A stretch of 64,000 bases of DNA from Xylocopilactobacillus apicola (GTDB lineage: Bacteria; Bacillota; Bacilli; Lactobacillales; Lactobacillaceae), in NCBI RefSeq assembly GCF_033095985.1, contig NZ_AP026802.1, forward strand, positions 62,001 through 126,000, written 5' to 3'. The number at the start of each line of letters is the position of its first letter. The first letter of the stretch is position 1. The translations under genes were made by a program, and so were the position numbers. Positions 26,188 to 35,746 of the stretch are shown in pieces. The notes under the pieces are model-generated. The model was not told the origin of the DNA. It ran no database searches and worked only from the letters and a program-made list of their open reading frames with translations.

Positions 26188-26645
26188 CGGAATATTTAAA
26201 GTCAGTATTTAAGAAGCTAGATTTCTTTTTCTATGGAAATGAGGTTAAGAGTTTAACTTTTTTTAGCGATCAAGACGGTGATCGATTGGAAGATTTAGTA
26301 TATCTTGGAAATGTTGGGATTTTTGTGGACGGAGTGAATCCGTATTTTTCTAATTTTTGGTCGGATGAAGTTGATATTTTTAACCTTTATGCAAAATATA
26401 ACGAATTAAAATGATTGGAACATCAGTTAGATCCATTCGTGATTCAAACAATTAGAATTTTTCACAGTCGAGTTTATCATGAACAATTGGGGCTTTATCT
26501 TGCTGATTTGGACGAACGAAATTCGGTTTTTATTATTTTCCAAGGCGACCAATCTGATCGTATTGCCGATAATTTAAAGCAGATTCCTGCAAATGATCTA
26601 GTTTGCTACGAAAGACGGGGGTCATCAGAATGGAGAGAAGTTTAA
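26184..26645 (+). pseudogene. Hypothetical gene split by in-frame TGA
   Basis: ATG 26184 (overlapping the previous stop) gives 76 residues to TGA 26412-26414, and the very same frame continues for 76 residues (LEHQLDPFVIQTIRIFHSRV onward) to TAA 26643. One 153-codon gene with a nonsense codon is more likely than two adjacent 76-residue genes, because the second would need a TTG start with no ribosome site. The family is unknown. Confidence 0.4.
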
Positions 26646-26974
26646 ATGGCTTTTTGGCAGTATTCTTTTTGGGCACTTCCCGAGCGCAGCATTGTAAATA
26701 AATATGGAATAACTCCGACTGAGATTTCAACGAAGAAAATTGGTTTTTAGATTATGATATTAGTGATTTTATCGATTCGATAACCTATCTTTCGAAGAAC
26801 GAGCACTGGGACAAACAAGCAATGTTCTTTAAAGACTATTATGCAGATTCAATTACGATCTCAACAGATCCGATTGAGATTTATTGCAGAATTGATTTAC
26901 GGAAAAATTTTGAGTTAATAGCAGAACAGTTTCTTCAATCATTGTCGGCTGGGGGACTCGTGATTTATGATTAA
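26646..26974 (+). pseudogene. Immunity-type gene, frameshifted
   Basis: ATG 26646 starts right after the previous stop and reads MAFWQYSFWALPERSIVNKY for about 30 residues. The -1 frame continues with EENWFLDYDISDFIDSITYL, AMFFKDYYADSITI and IYCRIDLRKNFELIAEQFL to TAA 26974. The RIDLR motif with a preceding short strand is familiar from a small family in immunity clusters. A one-base loss near 26730 explains the break. Confidence 0.5.
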
Positions 26975-27047
26975 TCCTTGGTGAAGGTAGACAATTTAAT
27001 AGTGGAATTGAACCGTTCGTTAGCAAGAAAAAGTCGGTTTTTCGAAA

Positions 27048-27439
27048 ATGAATAACATTATAAAAGATTTTTTAACTATTTATTGGGACTCAATCGAGCA
27101 GGTCAAACTTTCTATGTTTGGGGTAGTGAACTGGATTTTCCGCTTAGTTTTTGGGAAAAAGGGACAACTGCAAAAAAGTATAAATTATTCGGCGATGATT
27201 GCTGGGATTTAAAAGTAAGTGGCTTTCCAAAAGATTGGCGTAAATCTTTGAGAGAAACGCTTCTATATTTTAGTGAAGAAGCTGGCTTAAGCTGGTGCAG
27301 TTTGGAAGGATACTTTGAAGATCCGCTGTCGCTCTTTAACCCCGAAACGTCGGTGGGTTATTATGCTTATGCGATCAAAGACGATTTCGTCTGCTACAGG
27401 ACTTATACTTCACTCTCCAAACAAGACTTAAAGGGTTAA
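27048..27439 (+). pseudogene. Immunity-type gene, frameshift in T6
   Basis: ATG 27048 reads MNNIIKDF and then enters six T (27068-27073). The -1 frame continues with NYLLGLNRAGQTFYVWGSEL, later DDCWDLKVSGFPKDW, SWCSLEGYFEDPLSLF and YYAYAIKDDFVCYR, to 27439. The body is complete and recognisable as one protein, so the displaced start is the only lesion. Translation from TTG 27083 would give a slightly short product. Confidence 0.5.
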
Positions 27440-27444
27440 TATAA

Positions 27445-27773
27445 ATGTCAGAATGGAAAACACTTGATTTGTTATTAAAAGGTAATTCTGTGATTAAAGA
27501 AATCCCAAGCAACAATCCCGATGATGTAATGTGGCTTGAGATCTCACTGCAAGATGATTTGAAGCCAACTTATCAGTTTCGTCATGATTACTATGCAAGG
27601 GTAGAGCTGAATTTTTTTAACAGTTGTCCGATTGAAAAGGCTAAAAGCATTTATAAGATCAGATTTAAAACAAGGATTTTGAGCGAGTTGGTCAATTTCT
27701 TTACCTAAACTCTCTTGCTGAGTTAGAGGATTATTTGAGAAATAGTAACTTGGATTTGGACTGCTTTAAGTAA
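27445..27773 (+). pseudogene. Hypothetical gene, frameshifted near the end
   Basis: The main frame gives 87 residues to 27708. Near 27680 the -1 frame takes over with VGQFLYLNSLAELEDYLRNS and ends at TAA 27771-27773. The -1 continuation reads as a natural helical tail whereas the frame 0 tail (SELVNFFT) is short. Five bases separate it from the previous gene. Last member of the second immunity train. Confidence 0.4.
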
Positions 27774-27793
27774 ACTTATATCCTTTATAGGAG

Positions 27794-28657
27794 TTAATTT
27801 AACATCGCATTAATGAATTCAGTTAGGTGATGATCAGGCATCCCGTTTTTTAGTGTGACAAGATTAAGATAAAAATAAAGATCACTCGCCTCGTTTAAAT
27901 CAATTGCGACAACTTTCTGATTGGCGGCTGTTAGAGCAGCTTCAGTTAAAAAGCTAATCCCGCTATTATTTTCCACGAGCGTTAAAATCGTTTGAACGGC
28001 GGGCGTGCGAAAAATAATTCTTGGTACGAAAAGATTTTTTCTAACTAACTGAGCAAAAATCTGTTGGTGGGTGGACTCACGATCTAACAGTAAAAAAGGA
28101 TAAGACTGCAGGTCATTGAAACTGACAGTTTTTTTCGTGGCTAAAGGAGATTTTTGACTACAAATAATTTTGAAATGATGTCTGGCGATGATATGTGAGG
28201 TCAAATCTGGTGAGGAAATCGGCTCAACCGAACCAATAAATGAAGCGTCAAGGTTGCCAGAGACCAAACTGCGAAATAATTTCTGCGATTCGCTTGAGTA
28301 GACTTCCAAGTGTTCCAAATTCTGCTGGAATACTGATAAATACTTCTCTTGGTGCAGCAAATAATTGGTGATTATCGGTGGCAAGCCAATTTTAATATGA
28401 GGAGACGCAGCATTTTCCATGTCCTTATCTAACATCGACATTTCTTGGACTACTTTGCGCGAATGATTATAAAATTGTTGACCAGCTTCAGTTAAAGTCA
28501 TCGATTTTCGGTCAAGTAAATCGATGCCCGCCTGTTCTTCAAGTCTTTGGATTGTATAAGAAATTGTTGGCTGTGAGACGCCAAAATAATGAGCGGTATG
28601 AGAATAATTCTTAAGCTCGACAAGTTTATTGAAATACTCTAAATCCCGTAGATTCAT
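27794..28657 (-). CDS. mleR: LysR-family malolactic regulator
   Basis: 287 residues. N-terminal winged helix (LRDLEYFNKLVELKNYSHTA, FGVSQPTISYTIQRLEEQAG) and a C-terminal effector domain of the usual LysR size. It is divergent from the malolactic enzyme gene, the standard mleR arrangement in lactic acid bacteria, where it activates the operon in response to L-malate. The start is ATG 28657 with GAGGGAAC upstream. Confidence 0.85.
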   Translation of the reverse strand: MNLRDLEYFNKLVELKNYSHTAHYFGVSQPTISYTIQRLEEQAGIDLLDRKSMTLTEAGQQFYNHSRKVVQEMSMLDKDMENAASPHIKIGLPPIITNYLLHQEKYLSVFQQNLEHLEVYSSESQKLFRSLVSGNLDASFIGSVEPISSPDLTSHIIARHHFKIICSQKSPLATKKTVSFNDLQSYPFLLLDRESTHQQIFAQLVRKNLFVPRIIFRTPAVQTILTLVENNSGISFLTEAALTAANQKVVAIDLNEASDLYFYLNLVTLKNGMPDHHLTEFINAMLN

Positions 28658-28695
28658 GTTCCCTCTATAAATAAAGTTTATTGAAAACTTAGCTT

Positions 28696-28748
28696 TTGAC
28701 TATAGTTATCTATCCAGAATATTATACATGATAGATAGAACAAGGAGG
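28696..28748 (+). promoter_or_regulatory. mleA promoter and likely MleR site
   Basis: TTGACT at 28696-28701 and TATTAT at 28720-28725 are 18 bases apart. TATCTATC and GATAGATA form an 8-bp inverted repeat with a 15-base spacer across the -10 region, a plausible LysR-type site. AAGGAGG lies 7 bases before the mleA start. Confidence 0.55.
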
Positions 28749-28755
28749 AACTGAA

Positions 28756-30384
28756 ATGACATCAAATGTTCAAGAAATATTAAATAATCCTTTTATAAAC
28801 CAGGGGACTGCGTTTACGAAAGACCAGCGCGCGAAACTTGGGATTGAAGGGATGCTGCCTCCAACCGTTCAAACTTTAGAACAGCAAGCAGAAGTCACGT
28901 ATCAACAGTATCAAACTAAATCATCAAATCTTGAGAAAAGAATTTTCCTGATGACGATTTTTAATACTAATCGAGTTTTATTTTTCAAAATGTTTAGTCA
29001 GCATGTCATGGAATTTATGCCGATAGTTTATGATCCGACAATTGCTGAATCAATCGAAAACTATAGCCACTTATTTGTAAATCCACAAAATGCAACTTAC
29101 CTTTCCATTGATGAGCCAGACAAAATTGAACAATCTTTGAAAAATGGATCTGAAGGAAGAAAGATTAAGTTAATTGTGGTCACCGATGGTGAAGCGATTC
29201 TTGGAATTGGTGACTGGGGCACGCAAGGTGTCGATATCGCAGTTGGCAAATTGATGGTGTACACAGCAGCTGCAGGAATTGATCCAGCAGAAGTGTTGCC
29301 AGTGGTCTTAGATGTTGGAACTAATAATCAAAAATTATTAGACGATCCACTTTATTTAGGATTGCACCACAAACGAATCAAAGGCGAGCAATATCATCAG
29401 TTTGTTGATCGTTTTGTATCTGCTGCTGAAGAGATATTCCCAGAGTTGTATTTGCACTTTGAAGACTTTGGCCGAGATAACGCAGCTAGTATTTTGGATC
29501 AATACAAAGACAAAATTTTGACCTTTAACGATGATATCCAAGGGACAGGAATTATTGTTTTAGCTGGGATCCTGGGCGCTCTTAATATCAGTGGCGAAAA
29601 ATTATCTGATCAAAAATATCTTTGCTTCGGTGCGGGAACTGCCGGCACAGGAATTGCTAAGCAGATCTATACAGAAATGGTTAATTCAGGTCTTTCTGAA
29701 GAAGAAGCTAAGGATCACTTCTATTTAGTTGATCGTCAAGGGTTGCTTTTTGAAGATACCCCTGATTTAACGCCAGAACAGAAGCCTTTTACCAGAAAAC
29801 GCAGTGAATTCTCAAACGCTGATGAATTAACAAATCTTGAAGCAGTAGTTAAGGCAATTCACCCAACTATTATGGTCGGCACTTCAACTCAACCAGGAAC
29901 TTTCACCGAAGAAATTGTTACTGAAATGGCTTCACACACCGAGCATCCAATTATTTTCCCACTTTCAAACCCAACCAAGTTGGCAGAAGCTAAGGCTGAG
30001 GATTTGATTAAGTGGTCAAAGGGTAAGGCACTTGTTGCAACAGGAATTCCTGCTGATCCCGTCGAGTTTGAAGGAGTCACTTATGAGATCGGGCAAGCTA
30101 ATAATGCTCTAGTTTACCCAGGACTCGGTCTTGGAGCAATTGCTGCCAATTCGAAAATTTTAAGCGAAACGATGATTAGTGTCGCAGCTCATTCACTGGG
30201 TGGAATTGTTGATCCTTCAAAATCTGGCGCCGCTGTCTTGCCACCAGTTTCTAAATTGGATGTTTTCTCTCAAACCGTTGCCGAAAATGTCTGCAACCAG
30301 GCAATTAAAGAAGGCTTAAGTCAAAATGATTACAAAAATGGTCATGATGCGGTAACTGCGATCAGATGGCAACCAAAATATTAA
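28756..30384 (+). CDS. mleA: Malolactic enzyme
   Basis: 542 residues, the normal length. It decarboxylates L-malate directly to L-lactate with NAD+ and Mn2+ as cofactors, in the cytoplasm, consuming a proton. Malic-enzyme family signatures are clear: [12 protein letters not shown] near residue 92, [17 protein letters not shown] near 145, FEDFGRDNA near 238, FNDDIQGTG near 258, and the nucleotide site [10 protein letters not shown] near 295. Gene order with mleR and mleP separates it from malic enzyme. Confidence 0.92.
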   Translation: MTSNVQEILNNPFINQGTAFTKDQRAKLGIEGMLPPTVQTLEQQAEVTYQQYQTKSSNLEKRIFLMTIFNTNRVLFFKMFSQHVMEFMPIVYDPTIAESIENYSHLFVNPQNATYLSIDEPDKIEQSLKNGSEGRKIKLIVVTDGEAILGIGDWGTQGVDIAVGKLMVYTAAAGIDPAEVLPVVLDVGTNNQKLLDDPLYLGLHHKRIKGEQYHQFVDRFVSAAEEIFPELYLHFEDFGRDNAASILDQYKDKILTFNDDIQGTGIIVLAGILGALNISGEKLSDQKYLCFGAGTAGTGIAKQIYTEMVNSGLSEEEAKDHFYLVDRQGLLFEDTPDLTPEQKPFTRKRSEFSNADELTNLEAVVKAIHPTIMVGTSTQPGTFTEEIVTEMASHTEHPIIFPLSNPTKLAEAKAEDLIKWSKGKALVATGIPADPVEFEGVTYEIGQANNALVYPGLGLGAIAANSKILSETMISVAAHSLGGIVDPSKSGAAVLPPVSKLDVFSQTVAENVCNQAIKEGLSQNDYKNGHDAVTAIRWQPKY

Positions 30385-30407
30385 TTAGAGTTTGGGAGGG
30401 AATTTAA

Positions 30408-31373
30408 ATGGAAGCTTTTATAACGTCACTTCAGAGTGTGGCTGAAATTATCATTGTCATAGCTCTTGGATATTGGCTGAAGGTTTCTGGCAAGGTCGGC
30501 GATGAATTTAAGGGAAACATCTCTTTTATAATTATGAATATCGCTTTGCCAGCCTCAATTTTTGCTTCAGTCCTTAAATACTTAAGCCGTGATAAACTTG
30601 CTGGCTTAACGGGCGGGCTGGTTTATGCGTTTGCTAGTTTTGCTGCCAGTTATTTACTAGCGTGGATTTTGGCTAAAGTATTGAAAATCAGAAAAGGTCG
30701 TCGTGGGACTTTTATCAACATGTTTGCCAACGCTAATACAATTTTTATTGGTCTGCCTTTAAATATCGCACTTTTTGGTCAAAAGAGTCTCCCTTATTTC
30801 TTGGTTTACTACGTGGTAAATACAATTTCAACTTGGGCAATCGGGGTATTCTTCATCTCAGCAGATGATCCAACGGTCGCAAAAGGAACCAAGAAGGAGT
30901 TTAACTGGAAGAAATTATTGCCAGCTCCTTTAGTTGGATTTCTAGTTTCTCTAGTGTTCTTATTGCTTGCGATTCCAGTTCCCGGCTGGATTACAAATAC
31001 TTTGAACATGGTTGGAGGAATCGTAACACCAATGTCACTGATTTACATCGGAATCATCTTAGCTGACGCGGGATTGAGTTCGATTCGCTTTGATCGGGAT
31101 ACGATTTGGGCATTACTTGGAAGGTTCGTCTTCGTGCCAGCGATAATGATCATGTTTATCTTGATCGGAGCCAAAATGGGAGCGAATTTACCAAGTGTAG
31201 AACAAAGCACATTGGTAATTCAAGCTGGGACGCCAGGATTGGCGGTTTTACCAATCTTAGTCGGTCAATCGCATGGTGATGTCAGATACGCCACCAACGT
31301 GGTAACGACAAGTACAGTTTTGTTCGTGATCGTTGTTCCAATCTTGATGCAAGTAATAAATATGGTGTTTTAG
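30408..31373 (+). CDS. mleP: Malate permease, AEC family
   Basis: 321 residues with about ten membrane segments and the AEC (auxin efflux carrier) layout, including NANTIFIGLPLNIALFG near residue 110 and QAGTPGLAVLPIL near 275. It brings in malate, probably in exchange for lactate, so that decarboxylation generates proton-motive force. Spaced 23 bases after mleA behind GGGAGGG, hence one operon. A degenerate second copy lies at 32437-32644. Confidence 0.9.
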   Translation: MEAFITSLQSVAEIIIVIALGYWLKVSGKVGDEFKGNISFIIMNIALPASIFASVLKYLSRDKLAGLTGGLVYAFASFAASYLLAWILAKVLKIRKGRRGTFINMFANANTIFIGLPLNIALFGQKSLPYFLVYYVVNTISTWAIGVFFISADDPTVAKGTKKEFNWKKLLPAPLVGFLVSLVFLLLAIPVPGWITNTLNMVGGIVTPMSLIYIGIILADAGLSSIRFDRDTIWALLGRFVFVPAIMIMFILIGAKMGANLPSVEQSTLVIQAGTPGLAVLPILVGQSHGDVRYATNVVTTSTVLFVIVVPILMQVINMVF

Positions 31374-31378
31374 TTAAA

Positions 31379-31412
31379 AAAAAGAATGGTCAGATGCGAT
31401 CATTCTTTTTTT
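31379..31412 (+). terminator. Terminator after mleP
   Basis: A-rich sequence with GAATGGTC pairs to GATCATTC, followed by T-rich sequence. A near-identical hairpin recurs at 32649-32684, part of the duplicated mleP end. Confidence 0.8.
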
Positions 31413-31653
31413 GGTGCCGCGCGAGGCGCATGGTGAAAAATCGGTGAGGGTTCTGTTGGTCAAATTAAATTAATCTTGATTTCACAACTTTTTTAAAGCA
31501 ACATTCCTGATTGATTAACACCCATTCACTTTTAAGTCAGAAAAATTATTGTAGAATTTGAGGTTTTTCCCAGTAATCAACCGCAAGTTGATTGAAAAAT
31601 ATTAAACAATTCCGGTAAAGTAATAAGAAAAAGTGAAAAGGCGGAATTTAATT

Positions 31654-32406
31654 ATGATTTTAAAAGAGATTCTCAAAATTTTGAGAAAGAAAAATGGCTA
31701 CAGTCAAGAACAAATTGCAAAAAAAGTTTTTGTATCAATACAAGCAGTATCTAAATGGGAGAATGGGCAATCTGTCCCCAGCATAGATAATTTATTGCTC
31801 CTATCAGATATATATGGAATATCATTAGATAATCTTGTTAGCGGTAGTCCTTTTTTTAAAAAGCCTTATATAGTTGGAAATAAATTTAGTTTCAAAAAAG
31901 GTATTTTATATCTATTTATTTGGACTCTATCATCGCTTTTTTTAACTGGATTCGGTTATCAACCTTTTTATATTTTTTTAATTGTGCTTACAATTGGGTT
32001 AATTTTAGTTTTGCCAGAATTATTTGATGATTATTGGATCATAAATATAAATGACTTAAGTATAAAAAAGTATTCTAAGAATGATTTTCGCAAGATTAGT
32101 CAACTTCTTTTTTACCCCGAAGAAGAAAAAATAAAATACTCTGATATTACTAATGTTGAAATCATATACAAACCGAAAGCAAGAATATCTCCATTCGATA
32201 TTGGTTTTGACAATTTTTATTTGAAACTTAGGACAAAAGATAAGAACTATAGACTGGAATTAGATTATTCAGGAGCAAAAATTTTACCACAATTTATTAA
32301 CTACATAGAAAGGCATAATGTAGATGTATATGATAAAAATAATGTCATTGAGTTATTAATCAAAGGAGAATCATTATATGAATATTTTAATCAAAGAATT
32401 AATTAA
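31654..32406 (+). CDS. XRE regulator with membrane and PH-like domains
   Basis: 250 residues from ATG 31654, with AAGGCGG 9 bases before it. Residues ~3-60 are an XRE helix-turn-helix (YSQEQIAKKVFVSIQAVSKW, NGQSVPSIDNLLLLSDIY). Two membrane helices follow (residues ~82-120), then a soluble beta-rich part resembling a bacterial PH/YcxB-type domain. Such membrane-tied regulators respond to envelope state. It is much more AT-rich than mleP and lies between mleP and a degenerate mleP copy, so it probably came in with the duplication event. Confidence 0.7.
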   Translation: MILKEILKILRKKNGYSQEQIAKKVFVSIQAVSKWENGQSVPSIDNLLLLSDIYGISLDNLVSGSPFFKKPYIVGNKFSFKKGILYLFIWTLSSLFLTGFGYQPFYIFLIVLTIGLILVLPELFDDYWIININDLSIKKYSKNDFRKISQLLFYPEEEKIKYSDITNVEIIYKPKARISPFDIGFDNFYLKLRTKDKNYRLELDYSGAKILPQFINYIERHNVDVYDKNNVIELLIKGESLYEYFNQRIN

Positions 32407-32436
32407 GTACAATATAAGCCTTCGTATATATTAAAT

Positions 32437-32644
32437 GAATTTAATTGGTGGGAGACACGGTCAGCACCTCTAGTTGGGTTACAAAGACTTATTTGGTCAG
32501 ATTTGAATTTAATTCGCTGTGATCGGTGCCAAAATGGGAGCAAATTTACCAAGCGTAGAACAAAGCACATTGGTAATTCAAGCTGGGACGCCAGGATTAG
32601 CGGTTTTACCAATCTTGATGCAAGTAATAAATATGGTGTTTTAG
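32437..32644 (+). pseudogene. Remnant of a second mleP copy
   Basis: 32437-32485 resembles mleP around 30898-30950 (GGTCAGCACCTCTAGTTGG against the LPAPLVG codons). 32519-32644 matches mleP 31164-31373 closely, with several base changes. An 87-base piece is missing between two copies of CCAATCTT (31251 and 31338 in mleP), a classic short-repeat deletion. The copy ends at the same stop and carries the same terminator. Confidence 0.8.
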
Positions 32645-32648
32645 TTAA

Positions 32649-32684
32649 AAAAAAGAATGGTCAGATGCGATCATTCTTTTTTTG
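32649..32684. terminator. Duplicated, probably bidirectional terminator
   Basis: Same hairpin as at 31379, with A-run before and T-run after. It lies directly after the stop of the convergent peptidase gene, so it can end that transcript on the - strand as well. Confidence 0.75.
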
Positions 32685-32688
32685 GTGC

Positions 32689-33909
32689 CTAAGCGAAGTA
32701 TTCTTGGAATAATTGCTTATAAATTTCAATAAAATCTAGAAACATTTGTTTGGAGAGATGTTCATTAGATTGATGGGGAGTTTCATTGCCGGGACCAAAG
32801 ACGGCGTAATTGGCACCAACTGGCTGATCAGCTAGTAATTGGGAAGCATCCGTTCCGCCCATCGCACCACCAGCAATAACCTTGTCAGGAGAATAAGGTA
32901 CTCCGAAACCGTCAGCAAAAGCTTTATTTTGCTTAATTTTTTCCGGCGTATCATTCATGCTCTTGAAATATGGCTGGGAAATTTTTTGTAACAGCGAAAC
33001 CAATTTAGAATCAGGCTTGCCAGCGATTGGGATCAGGTTGGTTGCAATTTCGCAATTGATTTTGCCTTTAGCGAATTTATTAAAAGCGTCAGTCGTATCG
33101 TTGATGATTTTGACAATTTTATTATTCGGATACTCGGCGATCGTCCGAATGTTAACTTCTGCTTTAGCAGTACTTGGAATCGTGTTGACTTGTTCACCAC
33201 CGTGAAACTTATCGAGGTTGAATAAAGTCGGCTTTAGCAAAATTGGACTAATTGTATGTCCAGTTGCTCGCAAGATATTTTTTCTAAGCAAGTCTAAGAA
33301 GTCGATTAAATTCTCGACCGCATTGATTCCTGCTTGAGGACGCGAACTATGAGCCGCTTGACCAAGGGCCGTGATGTCTAGATCCATCGCTCCGGTATGG
33401 GTGTGCATAATGAAGTAGCCGGTTGGTTCGCCCAAAAGAAGTGCATCAGCGTCTTTCATCGCACCGTCTTGATACAAGGCTTCTGCACCCAGCTCAGTAA
33501 TTTCTTCATCTGCGGTGGCAAGCAAGCGCACGGTTCCATTAATTGGCTGGTTGGACTCCTTTAACTCAATCATTGCAATAACAAAAGCTGCCATGCCGCT
33601 CTTCATATCGGTAACGCCGCGCCCATAAAGCTGTCCGTCTTTTTCAGTTAAAGTAAACGGATCACTTTCCCATTCGCTTTCATTAACCGCAACAACGTCT
33701 AAGTGACCTGAAACTACCAAGACGGGCTTGCCGTGACCGATTTCAGCAACTAAATTTGCTCGATTTCCCTCAACTGGTCGAACCTCACTGTGGATATCGT
33801 GTTGATCAAAAACCGACTTTAAGTATTGCGCAGCTTCAATTTCGTTACCGCCGACGGTCTTACAAGAAACGAGATTACGTAAAATCTCAATTTTATCTTC
33901 TGTTTTCAT
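32689..33909 (-). CDS. M20 metallopeptidase, ArgE/DapE family
   Basis: 406 residues. Zinc-site motifs: SGHLDVV near residue 67, GRGVTDMKSGMAAF near 96, ADEEITELGAE near 131, LLGEPT near 157 and HQSNEH near the C-terminus. The order is that of ArgE/DapE deacylases, which hydrolyse N-acyl amino acids such as N-succinyl-diaminopimelate. In lactobacilli this type is often named dapE, but the substrate cannot be set from sequence. AGGAGGC precedes the ATG. It is convergent with the mleP remnant. Confidence 0.85.
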   Translation of the reverse strand: MKTEDKIEILRNLVSCKTVGGNEIEAAQYLKSVFDQHDIHSEVRPVEGNRANLVAEIGHGKPVLVVSGHLDVVAVNESEWESDPFTLTEKDGQLYGRGVTDMKSGMAAFVIAMIELKESNQPINGTVRLLATADEEITELGAEALYQDGAMKDADALLLGEPTGYFIMHTHTGAMDLDITALGQAAHSSRPQAGINAVENLIDFLDLLRKNILRATGHTISPILLKPTLFNLDKFHGGEQVNTIPSTAKAEVNIRTIAEYPNNKIVKIINDTTDAFNKFAKGKINCEIATNLIPIAGKPDSKLVSLLQKISQPYFKSMNDTPEKIKQNKAFADGFGVPYSPDKVIAGGAMGGTDASQLLADQPVGANYAVFGPGNETPHQSNEHLSKQMFLDFIEIYKQLFQEYFA

Positions 33910-34052
33910 TTGGAATAAAGCCTCCTCTCTTTACTCTCATTGTAACAAATAAATAAAAAAATGAAATAGATAGGATTCTTTGGCAGGGAAAGTTGCTAAT
34001 TTAAAATTGATTAAGATATAATGAATTAACTATTTTTAATCAGGAGAAATTA

Positions 34053-34339
34053 ATGAAGAAAGTGAATGGCTTTGACGAATTATTGAAGGTTCCAAGAGAA
34101 GAACTGGATTCTTTTCCCTCTGGGCTTTATGTTGATCACGATTTAAAATATGATTTACCATCCATTGGATCAGCTGTTTTTTATCTGGCAGAAAATCGAG
34201 ATGAAGACGATGAAATGGCTGAGGAAGAGGATAAATATAAGGTGTTGCTGGAGAATGCATCATTGATAACAAGCGGGATCATCACCCAAACGCAACGAAA
34301 CAGGACTTGTTAGAGGCGGTTATTTTTTGTAGAAAATGA
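34053..34339 (+). pseudogene. Small acidic immunity-type gene, frameshifted
   Basis: ATG 34053 (TCAGGAGAAATTA upstream) gives an acidic protein with GLYVDHDLKYDLPSIGSAVF and DEDDEMAEEEDKYKVLLENA. Frame 0 ends in an unnatural tail (THGIITQTQRNRTC-like) at 34313. The -1 frame gives HHPNATKQDLLEAVIFCRK to TGA 34337-34339, which fits the expected ending of this family (helix after a conserved Pro/Asn). One base lost near 34275. Confidence 0.45.
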
Positions 34340-34432
34340 GATAATCTATTAGAATGACAAAGATAAATGAAATTAGAGAAGAGACTCTTCAGGCAATAAA
34401 GAGAAAGGAAATCTAGTTGATGGATGATTTAA

Positions 34433-34897
34433 ATGCTTGATCTAGTAATCAATCCTGACTCTGTTCGGGTGTCCCATAGTAAGATTTCAACCCAGATATA
34501 TTCTGATATTTATTTTCAAATCGGTGAAACATTCTTTCCAGAGGAAAAGTGGGATGATTTTTCCGTAATTGTATTAGGCTGGTGGCTGAAAGAGGCATTA
34601 AGCATTAGCAGTGATAGTCGCTCGGTTTTTCGATTTATGGACGGTCCTTATTATTTTGAGGCTCACCTAATCGATGGCAAGTGTAGCATTGACTTTATAA
34701 GCGAGCGGCACAACAAAAAAGAGATAGTTTCTAATAGCGTGATTGAACATCGAGAATTTTTAAGACTTTTAACTTCGAATGCGCGTTTACTAATCAGAAA
34801 ATTACCTTTTGAAGCCAACGAGTTCAAGGAAGTGTTGGAGTTAAAAAATAACCTAAAGCAACTGCAACAGCATGCAAAATTGATTACGCCTTCGTAA
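34433..34897 (+). CDS. Hypothetical immunity-type protein (FMDGPY motif)
   Basis: 154 residues. ETFFPEEKWDDFSVIVLGWW, then FRFMDGPYYFEAHLID and a final helix EFKEVLELKNNLKQLQQHA form a pattern I know from small proteins beside polymorphic toxins, without a secure name. The ATG has no strong ribosome site. A 20-codon scrap (34354-34416) precedes it. Confidence 0.5.
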   Translation: MLDLVINPDSVRVSHSKISTQIYSDIYFQIGETFFPEEKWDDFSVIVLGWWLKEALSISSDSRSVFRFMDGPYYFEAHLIDGKCSIDFISERHNKKEIVSNSVIEHREFLRLLTSNARLLIRKLPFEANEFKEVLELKNNLKQLQQHAKLITPS

Positions 34898-34936
34898 GAA
34901 AACTATACGAATTGCCAGAGATAATTTGACAAATAT

Positions 34937-35281
34937 TTATTCGTTTTCTTTGAATTTCTTTGTAAAAAGGTCAATTCCAATTTGATCAAAATCAGATAGT
35001 TTCCCAATTCTTTTGAAGGTTAGTCCAGTTTTTGGAAATTGAAAAAGATGTCCGATGTCTACCCATGACTTTTGCTTAAGACCAGCAGTTTGCCAATTTT
35101 TAATTGGATAATATTGACTTTTAATTTTGTTTGATTTGTTTAAATATTTGCTGGTAATTTTAAAGGCAGTGAAATAAACATCATTTATTTCTCTGATCAA
35201 AACGGGCCTTTTTTTACCACCATTAATTTCAACAAAGGCAACATATATAGTGACAATTTCGTTAGTCTTCATTTGGGTCAT
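34937..35281 (-). CDS. PemK/MazF-like toxin
   Basis: About 114 residues. KKRPVLIREINDVYFTAFKI, then SQYYPIKNWQTAGLKQKSWV and FKRIGKLSDFDQ follow the layout of a PemK/MazF-superfamily branch often paired with RelB-type antitoxins. The proteins cleave RNA. The start is ATG 35281 or 35272, both inside the end of the antitoxin gene, which is normal for coupled pairs. The longer TTG start at 35308 has no support. Confidence 0.7.
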   Translation of the reverse strand: MTQMKTNEIVTIYVAFVEINGGKKRPVLIREINDVYFTAFKITSKYLNKSNKIKSQYYPIKNWQTAGLKQKSWVDIGHLFQFPKTGLTFKRIGKLSDFDQIGIDLFTKKFKENE

Positions 35282-35534
35282 TGAGCCATTTTGCCACTTC
35301 GTCAGCATTGTTAAAAACGGTAACGGGCGTATCTTCAGTTAATTTTAAAAAGTTAAGGGTCGCTTTTTGGGCATCTGTTAGTGCTATTTCAAAAGGTAAT
35401 GCACCTTTGGCAACAATTTGCTTATATAAGATTGTAATTGCAGTTGTTGGAGTTAACCCTAATTCTTTTAAAACTTGTTCTGTGTCTTCAGCCAAATCTT
35501 TATCCACTTGAATTTGAATTCTTTTTTTGTCCAT
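35262..35534 (-). CDS. RelB/DinJ antitoxin of the PemK-like toxin
   Basis: 90 residues: IQIQVDKDLAEDTEQVLKEL, then LTPTTAITILYKQIV (ribbon-helix-helix) and a toxin-binding tail. AGAGGAGG lies 6 bases before the ATG. It overlaps the toxin gene by about 20 bases. This is one of two complete type II pairs in the window with a RelB-like antitoxin. Confidence 0.8.
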   Translation of the reverse strand: MDKKRIQIQVDKDLAEDTEQVLKELGLTPTTAITILYKQIVAKGALPFEIALTDAQKATLNFLKLTEDTPVTVFNNADEVAKWLNDPNED

Positions 35535-35644
35535 GAAGTCCTCCTCTTTACGAGTAAAATTATACTATATATTGAGTGATAGATGGGATTTTTTCTATTT
35601 ATTTAGATTAATTTGAGTAAAAAATAGTTGATTTTTAGAACTTA

Positions 35645-35746
35645 ATGCGCTCGCAAAGGTATTGGGTATATGCGCAGTATTGGCGTGGGGAAGATAAGTA
35701 CAATCAAGAGGCAGTGAGCAAACTTTTTGGTCGGGATGTGAGATGA
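35645..35746 (+). pseudogene. C-terminal scrap of a polymorphic toxin
   Basis: 33 residues, RYWVYAQYWRGEDKYNQEAV then SKLFGRDVR, ending at TGA 35744-35746. The end overlaps the next immunity gene as ATGA, as a toxin would. The W-x-Y-A-Q-Y-W and K-Y/F-N-Q-E-A motifs look like the tail of a secreted nuclease-type toxin. No upstream part is present. Confidence 0.4.

Noticed and set aside
31633-31653. GTG 31633 as the start of the XRE gene
   Set aside because: AAGGCGG is inside that extension and well placed for ATG 31654, which also fits the usual XRE N-terminus.
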